64,000 nt of DNA, taken from the NCBI GenBank assembly GCA_029204225.1, contig CM055092.1:14835059-14899058 (forward strand), read 5' to 3'. A program made the position numbers and the translations under genes. Under the pieces are notes generated by a model, which did no database searches, was not told the DNA's origin, and was given only the letters and a program-made list of their open reading frames with translations. Each line of letters opens with the position of its first letter. Position 1 is the first letter of the stretch. Of this stretch, positions 55,762-64,000 are shown piece after piece. The DNA comes from Diphasiastrum complanatum (Eukaryota; Streptophyta; Lycopodiopsida; Lycopodiales; Lycopodiaceae).

Positions 55762-57160
55762 TTAGCTTGGCAAATCTAGTGTACATCTATCTACAATACC
55801 AAGTGCATATCTCAACTTCATAAATGAGTTCTTTAGCAATGGTTTAGTCAAAATATCAGGAACACATTCGGATGATGACACATGATGGAGCTTTATCTCC
55901 TTGGCTTGCACCTTCTCCCTTACAAAATGGTGTGCAATCTCGATATGCTTGGTTTGAGCATGAAAGATAGAATTGGTGGCAAGCTGTTGTGATGCTTGAT
56001 TATCACAATACATGCATGGAATCTCCTCGGCCTTGATTACATGAAGCTCCTCCAAAAATCTCTTGAGCCATAGGATCTCCTTGTGCTCGACTTCAGTTGA
56101 AGATAGAGAGATGGTATCTTGATCTTTTTAAAGCCAAGATATAACTCCTCCACATAAGAATGTAGCAAAAGCACTTATGGATTTCCTATCCATCTTATCA
56201 CCTACAAAATCCGAGTCTGACTATGCTCTCAAACACTACTAGTTAGTCCCTTGATAGATAATGCTAAAATTCCTTGTAGTCGAGATGTATCTTAACACTC
56301 TTTTGGCAATTTTCCAATGACATACTAAAGGACCTTGCATATATTGACTCAAATTGCTTACAATAAAGCTTAGATTAGGTCTAGTGATTGTCAAATAGAT
56401 CAAGGAGCCAATAAGTTCTCTATAGAGTGTGATGTCCTCAAAAGATGCTTTATCACCATCAATAGAAACTTTTACAACTTGCTCCATAGGGGTTTCAATC
56501 CCTTTACAATATTTCATTCCAAATTTTTCTAAGATGTAAGGAGCATATTTTGATTGAAAAATGAAGTAAAATCATTGCTTCTAGAGACTTCTATACCAAG
56601 TATGAACTTAAGAAGTTCTAAATCTACCATCTTGAATTCACTAGAAAAAGCTATCTTGACATCTCTTATGCCATTAAGATTATTTCCTGTGAGAATAATA
56701 TCATCAACATACAAAACCAAAATAATGATCTTTCCATCATTACATTTGACATACAATGAGGCTCATAAGAGCTTTTATCACAAAACCAATAGAGTAGAGA
56801 TAGTTATGCAACCTAGAGTACCAAGCTTTAGGTGCTTGCTTGAGTCCATAAAGACACTTCTTCAAGAAGCAAACTTTGTCTTCATCTCTTTCCTTGATGA
56901 AGCCCTTGGGTTGAAGCATGTAGACCTCTTCTTCCAAGAATCCATTTAGGAAAGCATTAGTCACATCAAGTTGGAAAAGCTTTCATTCGAAAGAAGTAGC
57001 AAGACAAATGACCAATCTTATAGTGACAAGCTTAGCAACAGGAGCAAAAGTTTCATCATAATCTATGCCTTTAGTTTGCAAGAAACCTTTTGCTACAAGC
57101 CTTGCTTTGTACTTATTAATGGATCCATCTTGATTGTACTTCTCCACTTATAACAAAGTG
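55762..57160 (-). pseudogene. Copia F reverse transcriptase and RNase H (C-terminal pol)
   Basis: Read on the minus strand from 57160 leftward: GKKPLCYKW and the KARLVAKGF-type start; then [20 protein letters not shown] and [20 protein letters not shown] (56740-56964); then IIILVLYVDDIILTGNN with the YVDD catalytic motif (56529-56756); then YRELIGSLIYLTITRPNLSF (56239-56517); and RNase H with YCDNQASQQL, FHAQTKHIEIAHHFVRE and DILTKPLLK (55762-56055). Several frameshifts or stops separate these parts, so the copy is inactive. Its upstream pol is at 62746-64000, beyond the nested Copia G. Confidence 0.9.
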
Positions 57161-57185
57161 GCTTCTTCCCATGTGAAAGATGTTG

Positions 57186-58185
57186 AAGAGTCGGTGAGGG
57201 TGATATGCTCTGATACCACTGATGGGGATCGAGATGATCGCAAAACAGTCGCGACCGCGAACTCGACTCTCTTGAGATTCGGATGGAGTTCAGATGTGAT
57301 CGCTGGACACTGCCAGCTGAATTACTCCTACAGTCCTCCAGGATGTAGTCAGACATTGCTAATCTACGTTTGTAAATTAATACATCATTCAACAAACTCC
57401 ACCAATGTGCGAAATTGAAATGAATGGGAGAATCAGACGCACGAATAACAGCAGAAATATCTGCATACAAGATCATATAGCATAAAGAAGACATGTGCAC
57501 ACTGGCTACAAGGTCATCTATTGATTTTCTCTTGTTCTTCAAGCACTGCATGCAGATCCACGTAGTGCGTTGGCGTGAGAGAAATACAGGTTCTCTCACG
57601 AATGGATGTCTTGCTTACTAGCGGACTTGTGGATCACTGTGGATCCTGATTACAGAACTCGTTTGGCACACAGGCGGACTTCTTGTCTGTATTTTTGTCT
57701 TGATTGCTTACTAGCATCAGACTACTACACTGTATGTGTGTTCAGTCATCTTCTTGTGTCAAGTATCATCCACCCAGTAAGTATATAGTTGCTCTATGTA
57801 ACTTTAAGATCAGAGTGATTAACAATCTACAACTAATCAGAAAATTACAAGAGTGGCGGATTAGCCACGACCTAGATTGTATCTGTTGACATCATGCCAT
57901 CAGATTGGATATCTGTACTTCTGGGTACTTTCAGAATCTTGCCTAGTACTCTTTGGAGCGTGAGGGCAGAAAGTCTTTCGCGACATTTTTCGTGTCGCGT
58001 CGTTGGTTTCGTTTCTGTCGTCTGACTTTCTCGTGATCGACTACAAAAGATTCTCGTTCACAAATCTTTCGCATTCGTGTCTTCCCATCAGGTGTTCACG
58101 AAACTTTTGTGTTTCGTGTCTTCTTCAATTTCGTGTTTGCGAAACCTTCGTGTTTCGTGTCTCCCAACTTTCATGTTCGCGAACA
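57186..58185 (-). repeat. Copia G 3' LTR (left copy)
   Basis: The inner edge on the minus strand is near TGTTCGCGAACATG (58175-58185 on +). It contains a cluster of CACGAAACACGAA-type words near that edge and ends CCGACTCTTC at the left. Confidence 0.8.
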
Positions 58186-58189
58186 TCTT

Positions 58190-60914
58190 CGTCAGACAGA
58201 GGGCTGAAAGCTAGCAAAGCTTTGTAATCAGAAATATTTTGTTTCTTCAGCTTCTTCTCAAAGCATGATAGCTTTACGATCCCGAGAGTGCTCCTCTGTC
58301 TCTCAAAGAGTCCTTTGTCCAGGGCTTTGGTGAAGATGTCAGCAACCATGTCTTTCGTTCCGATGAAGGTGGTCTGCAACATCCTCTTTTCAATTAGATC
58401 CCTGATCAAGTGATACTTGATCGCAATGTGCTTTGTTCTGGAATGGAACACGAGATCTTTCGTTAGATGTATTGTAGAGGTGTTGTCCATCTGCAAGACT
58501 AGAGGCTTCTTCCTTGTTTCATCCAATTCGTCCAGGAACTGCCTTAGCCAGATTATCTCGTTGGCCATCTTTGCTGTTGCAATGTACTCTGCTTCGCAGG
58601 ATAACTGGGCCACAATGATCTGCTTCTTGCTGACCTAGAGAACTGCTGCTCCTGATGCGATGGTCCATCCTCTTGAGACACTTATACAATCGTCCTTGAG
58701 AGATGCCCAACTAGCGTCGCTGTAGGAAAGCATCTTGAAACCTGCATCGCGACAATAACACAACTCGTAATCTCTCGTTAATTGAAGATATTGCAAAATG
58801 CATTTTGCAATCTTCCAATGTGTCGAGCCTGGATTCGTGCAGAATTGGCTCATCCTGAATACTGCACAAGCAATATTAGGACGTGTGTTGTCAACAAGGT
58901 ACATCAGTGATCCTATCAGTTTCTTGTAAGGTGTGAGCTGCATCTGTTCTCTCTCTTCCTCAGTCTTCGGACAGTCGTCATTTGTCAGCACCATCCATGC
59001 AAGCATTGGAGTATTCGCTCCTTTGCAGTTCAACATCCCCAAGTCCTCTATGATCTTCTGGGTGTATCTGGACTCCCTCATAGTTCCTTTCAATTTGTAA
59101 GCCTAGGTAACACTTGGCTTCTCCCAGATCCATGATCTCGAAATGTTTCAAGATGTCTGTCTTCACTTCAGCAATCAGCTGTTCACTCCTGCAAAGTATC
59201 AGAGTGTCGTCCACATACACAACCACAATGATGATCTGCCCATCTGTAACTTTGACACGTCCTCTGCTCCCTCTGTCATTGGTGGCAAGTCATAGTACTG
59301 TTTCTCTAGAACTTCGTAGCTGACAAGGTCGTCATTGGCCATTGTCCTGCTCTCATCAAATCTGACATCTCTCACTGTTTTCATAGTGTTCGTGTCTGGC
59401 ATGTAGACTCTGTAGTATGACGAATTGTTGTCATAACCTACCAATAATCCCTGCTCGGATTTCTCATCAAGCTTCTTTCGAAGCTTATCAGAAATATGTG
59501 CATAAGCTGCACAGCCAAAGATTCTGATGTGAGACAGGTTGGGCTTTCTACCCCACCATAGCTCGTGTGGTGTCGTGTGAGGAACACCAGACTTGCCTGT
59601 CCTATTCTGGATGTATGCGGCAATAGCTACTGCTTCAGCCCATAGTACCCTTGGAGCTTTCGAGTAGGTCATCATGCATCTGGCTGCTTCCATCAAGGTC
59701 CTGTTCTTTCGTTTAGCAACACCATTGTGCTGTAGTGTGTAGGCTGCAGTCCTTCTGTGAATGATGCCACAATCATTGCAGAAGTCAGTGAAGCGATTCG
59801 AGATGTATTCGCCACCTCGATCTGTTCTGATCTGCTTCAGTTTGCTGCCTATACATCTGTCAACCCAATTCACATATTCTGTGAATTTATCAAGTGCTTC
59901 AGATTTATTCTGAATAAAGTACACTCTGGAAAATTTGCTATAGTCATCAATGAAGGTTATATAATACTTTGAACCTCCTACTGAGATCACCTTGAATGGT
60001 CCGTAGATGTCAGAATGCACTAGCTCCAGAATCTTGGTCGTTTTGTAGGAGTCTTTGATGAATGGAGTGCGTGACATCTTGTCCCTCAAACATGCATCAC
60101 AAGTGGTCGAGCTGGTTGCATTCGAGATACTGACCCCTGTTATTGCTCCATGATGGCTTGTTTGATAAAGCGCCATTGAGTTCATGTGGCATAATCTTCT
60201 GTGCCATAGAGTGTCTGGCGAGTCACCATGAGTCTGATGCACCTGATCTGCAGGTAGGCTTACCTTCAGATGATATAGGTTTTCTTTTCTTCTGCCTTGA
60301 GCGATCAATGTACTGGTACTGCCATCAATCACGTTGCATGCTTTGTCGAAAAATGTCACACGCATCCCTGCATCTGCTTTTCTTGCTACAGATAGCATGT
60401 CTTGTTGCAGAGTAGGCACGAATAGAACGTCTTCGAGTCGTCTATCTTTGCTGTTGGTGTTGAGCCATAGTGAACCAATACTGTTCACTCGATGTCTAGA
60501 TCCATCTCCAAGAACTATGAATCTCGAAGGATCTGCATTTCTAAAATCAGACATTATTCGTCTTGATGTCACGAAGTGTGAGGTGGCTTTCGAGTCTAGG
60601 ATCACCTCATGTGTGTTAGATGTTGACGCTGCACACACGTCTTCACAGATGTAGGCGGTCGAACGGTTTCTGTTTGTTCTTTCTTCACCCATCTTCGAGC
60701 TCTCGGGCTCCTCGACATAGGATGAACTGTTGCTGTTCTCCTGTCTATTCTGTGCTGATTTGTTTCTCGGGTTCTGGCGACAATCCATGGTTGCATGACC
60801 CTTCTTGTGGCAGTGAATACAATCAATCTTGGGATTGAACCAACATGTATCTACTGTATGCCCGTCTCTTCTGCATCTCATGCAAGTCTTCCTGTCTGCA
60901 CCTTGTTGTTTCAA
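58190..60914 (-). pseudogene. Copia G pol with integrase-RT fusion by deletion
   Basis: The long frame 59199-60914 (571 codons) holds two zinc knuckles, CMRCRRDGHTVDTC and CIHCHKKGHATMDC. A protease follows with LDSKATSHFV, where the catalytic DSGA is now DSKA. Pre-integrase (LWHRRLCHMN) and integrase with HSDIYGPF, FIDDYSKF, DRGGEY and LFGCAAYAHIS-type words come next. It then runs into VTDGQIIIVVVYVDD in shifted frames. The expected ~170 residues of RT between integrase and YVDD are absent. The RT end (58978-59226), QLTPYKKLIGSLMYLVDNTR (58635-59093) and RNase H MAQLSCEAEYIATAKMANEI with FTKALDKGLFE (58125-58613) follow. The element cannot make an active RT. Confidence 0.88.
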
Positions 60915-60929
60915 CCTCCCTTTGTTCTT

Positions 60930-61652
60930 CTAGTTGCCTTTGCTGGTTGCCTCTGCTTGATGATCACAATCTCGCCTCTGATTCGACTCCATCTTAGGCT
61001 TAAATTGTTTCTTGGATTTTTCTTTGTTGCCGTAGAGGGCCTGGTCAGAACCATCTTTGTGATCAAGGTGTTCTCTGGCCCCGACTTCCTCTCGAATATC
61101 GACAATTGCCTTTTTGAGGTTCATGGTAGGATCTTTCACGAGTAGGATTCTCGTTGTCTGGAATGATCTGGGTAAGGCTCTCAACAGGTACGTGAGCTAC
61201 TTCTCAGCTGACATAGTGTTCTCTGCTCCAGAGTTATGTAGTGATAGAAACAGATCCTTCATCTTCCTTATGAAAGAAGTGAGGTCTTTTCCATCCCACT
61301 GTAGATTCGTCAACTGATCTTCCAGCATCATGATTTGACTTCTTGATTTCGTCTGAAATCTGGTGAGTAATGCATCCCACATCTCCTTAGCTTTGGAGAG
61401 TGTAGCAAGGTCAAGTGTGAGACTATCTTTGATGGAAGATGATAGCAAGGCTACTGCCTTGTCATTTTTCTCCCTCCATTCGCGTAGCTCTTTGCCTGAT
61501 GTTGTAGGCATCTCTTCTGTGCCATCCACCCAGGGGAATAATTCTTCACCCTTGAGTATGAGTGATGTCTTAACTTTCCAAGCTAGAAAGTTAGATCCTG
61601 AAGAATCAAGAACTATCCAGATCTTGCTCTGCATGCTGCTGATTGAAGTCAT
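60930..61652 (-). pseudogene. Copia G gag with one internal stop
   Basis: The minus-strand frame from 61652 starts MTSISSMQSKIWIVLDSSG and contains SNFLAWKVKTSLILK, AKEMWDALLTRFQTKSRSQI and the MMLEDQLTNL block of Copia gag (UBN2-type). A stop at the end of MSAEK (about 61197) is followed, in continuing sequence, by LTYLLRALPRSFQTTRIL (to 60930). This shows one nonsense codon splits gag. Confidence 0.85.
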
Positions 61653-61760
61653 TGCTTCTGAAGTTTGTTCTCTTGTTGATGTTGGCTTGTCTGAATGCTT
61701 GGCCTCTTGGATCTGATAGCTTCTTGGCTATGTCAGATTATGACGAGAAAAGGTAGGTAG

Positions 61761-61772
61761 GCTCTGATATCA
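61761..61772 (-). promoter_or_regulatory. Copia G primer-binding site (mutated)
   Basis: The minus strand reads TGATATCAGAGC, one change from the initiator-tRNA-Met site, next to the 5' LTR. Confidence 0.85.
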
Positions 61773-61773
61773 T

Positions 61774-62745
61774 TGATGAGAAGAGTCAGTGAAGGTGATA
61801 TGCTCTGATACCACTGATGGGGATCGAGATGATCGCAAAATAGTCGCGATCGCGAACTCGACTCTTTTGAGATTCGGATGGAGTTCAGATGCGATCGTTG
61901 GACACTGCCAGCTGAATCACTCCTATAGTCCTCCACGATGTAGTCAGGCACTGCTGATCTAACGTTTGTAAATTAATACAACATTCAACAAACTCAACCA
62001 ATGTGTGAAATTGAAATGAATGGGAGAATCAGACGCACGAATAACAACAGAAACATTTGCATACAAGATCATACAACATAAAAGAAGACATGTGCACACT
62101 GGCTACAAGGTCATCTATTGATTTTCTCTTGTTCTTCAAGCACTGCATGTAGATCCACATAGTGCATTGGCATGAGAGAAATACAGTTCTCTCACGAATG
62201 GATGTCTCGCTTACTAGTGGACTCGTGGATCACTGTGGATCCTGATCACAGAACTCGTCTCACACGCAGGCGGACTTCTTGTCTGTATTTTCGTCTTGAT
62301 TGCTTACTAGCATCAGACTACTACACTGTATGTGTGTTCTATCATCTTCTTGTGTCAAGTATCATCCCATAAGTATATAGTCGCTCTATGTAACTTTAAG
62401 ATTAGAGTGATTAACCATTTACAACTAATCATGAAATTACAAGAGTGGCGGATTAGCCACGACCTAGATTGTATCTGTTGACATCATGCCATTAGATCAG
62501 ATATCTGTACTTTTGGGTACTTTCAGGATCTTGGCTGGTACTCTTTGTAGCATGTGGGCAGAAAGTCTTTCGCGACATTTTTCGTGTCGTGTCGTTGGTT
62601 TCGTTTCCGTCGTCTGACTTTATCATGCTCCACCGCAATTCTCATTCGCGAATCTTTCGCGTTCGTGTCTTCCCGTTAGGTTTTCACAAAACTTTCGTGT
62701 TTTGTGTCTTCTTGACTTTCGTGTTCGCAAAACCTTCGTGTTTCG
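61774..62745 (-). repeat. Copia G 5' LTR (right copy)
   Basis: It aligns along nearly its whole length with 57186-58185. Its outer end stops at CGTGTTTCG, where Copia F coding sequence (complement of NQTWD) resumes. Confidence 0.88.
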
Positions 62746-64000
62746 TCCCAAGTTTGATTTTCCATTAGTGTATCAAAATCAACTTGCATAGCATCTTTCC
62801 AAGATTGTGACTTAATAGCATCTTCAAAACAAGATGGTTCTTCAAGCATAGTAGTCAAGAAAGTGTAGGAAGTGATTGGATGAGAATCTTCCCTTTGCTT
62901 GTCCTTCTCAATATAGGTGAATTCATCAAAGAGAACATCTCTACTTACTCTTAATTTTTTGGAGATAGGATCATAAATCCTATATGCCTTGCTACATTCA
63001 CTATAGCCAACAAAAAATGCCTTCAAATGAAGTAGCATCTTCTTTCTTCCTTACTAATAAAGGAATGTGGACATAACAAATACATCCAAAAACGTTCAAA
63101 TCTTTAGATTTGGATTTTTGCCATACAAAGCTTCAAATGGTGTGATTCCACCAATGGCACTATTGGTAAGCCTATTACATAAAAAATTTGCACAAGTAAT
63201 GGCTTCTCCCCAAAATGAAATGGTTGAGAGACATCTAATCTTAAAGCTTTAGCCCATTCACATAAAGATGTATTCTTTCTCTCGACCATCCCATTTTGCT
63301 GGGGGGTGTAAGTACATGTGAATTCTCTCTTAATGCCATTAGCCCCACATAAATCTCTCATGCTATTGGAGATGTACTCTCCTCCATTATCACATCTTAA
63401 CACTTTGATGCTAACATTAAGTCGTTTTTTCACAAGAGATTTGAACTTTACAAAGGAATCATATACTAAGCTTTTCTTACACAAAAGATAGATCCATGTG
63501 TATCTTGAACAATCATCTGTGAAGGTTACATACGTAGAAGCTCCACCATTATATACATGTGAAAATAAGTGTACATCCGTGTGTATAAGATCAAGAGGTG
63601 AGGAAGATCTATTCACAGATCTCTTGAATGGTTGCTTATGTGTCTTGGATAGACCACAAGCTTTGGCAAAGCTTGCCACACTTGGAAATGGATTTGGAAG
63701 CTCGAGTGCTAGCTCCTTTGAAATCACGGACTCCATAGCTTGATAGTTAGGATGGCCTAACCTTTTGTGCCACAACTCCACTTGAGAAAGCTCCTCCCTT
63801 GCCATGCTCACACTTCCAATGAAAACTTTAGCATCCAACTTGAACAATCTTCCTTGCTTAATGCCATTAGCAGTGCACTTATCATTCTTCATTATGGAAC
63901 AAATGCCATGCTTGAAGTGTACATCTAATCCATTGTCCATAAGTTGTCCAACACTCAACAAATTTTTGTGATGGATGGTACAAAAAGAACATTATCAAGA
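62746..64000 (-). pseudogene. Copia F pre-integrase and integrase (continues past window)
   Basis: The minus-strand frame 63104-63961 reads MLSVGQLMDNGLDVHFKHGI, LWHKRLGHPNYQAME, then integrase LDLIHTDV, YVTFTDDCSRYTWIY, CDNGGEYISNSM and TPQQNGMVERKN. After a frameshift, 62676-63038 reads FVGYSECSKAYRIYDP and EDAIKSQSWKDAMQVDFDTL ending NQTWD, where Copia G interrupts. Protease and gag should lie right of the window. Confidence 0.9.

Larger units (their letters stand above)
57186..62745 (-). mobile_element. Copia element G, minus strand, nested in Copia F
   Basis: About 5.56 kb with two ~1-kb LTRs (57186-58185 and 61774-62745), a primer-site remnant at 61761-61772, gag at 60930-61652 and pol at 58190-60914. 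It sits inside the pol of Copia F: NQTWD of F ends at its right side and [13 protein letters not shown] of F resumes at its left side. LTR copies differ at roughly a dozen of the first 190 aligned bases, mostly C/T and G/A changes. The right LTR lacks about 30-40 bases at its outer end. Confidence 0.9.

Overview
The window is nuclear DNA of a seed plant, most likely an angiosperm; I cannot name the species. The evidence is two plant-type, multi-exon genes with GT-AG introns, set in AT-rich DNA packed with decayed Copia and Gypsy LTR retrotransposons, plus GA/TA microsatellites, a miniature LTR element and a tRNA-derived SINE-like piece. Most long open frames are retroelement remnants or shadows.

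Gene 1 (about 1-9.7 kb, + strand) is the vacuolar H+-ATPase V1 subunit F gene. Its first exon lies left of the window. Exons are at 11-92, 7316-7398 and 9560-9727, with phases that join cleanly. Both short internal exons have a nearby tandem partial copy, and each copy has lost one splice site. The 7.2-kb intron holds a minus-strand Copia element that is itself broken by Gypsy-type DNA.

From 9.7 to 35.6 kb there is no host gene I can support. This is a retroelement layer cake. It holds four related Gypsy copies primed by initiator tRNA-Met (12.3-15.5, 18.4-23.7, 25.9-28.9, and a minus-strand copy from 31.6 kb), a Copia split by one of them (17.9-24.0 kb), and a duplicated 1.9-kb block (15.66-17.6 and 29.74-31.64 kb) carrying a Gypsy-type protease relic. 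There is also a gag-like coiled-coil relic, a palindromic iteron cluster, an 18-bp perfect inverted-repeat element, and a Copia 3' end followed by a young 132-bp GC-rich tandem duplication.

Gene 2 (about 36.6-53.5 kb, + strand) is a SHOC1/ZIP2-type meiotic crossover gene (XPF-like, nuclease-dead family). The main exon is 43697-45823 and the XPF/HhH-like exons are 50677-53368. A likely N-terminal exon sits at 36578. The introns are large and hold GC-rich repeats, a complete 404-bp TRIM whose two LTRs each carry a tRNA-like Pol III promoter unit, a SINE-like piece, a GA-linked duplication and a dead Copia.

From 54 kb to the right edge is a minus-strand Copia (F) whose reverse-transcriptase N-terminus is interrupted by a second, ~5.6-kb minus-strand Copia (G). 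G keeps two LTRs, gag, zinc knuckles and integrase, but an internal deletion fuses integrase to the middle of its reverse transcriptase.
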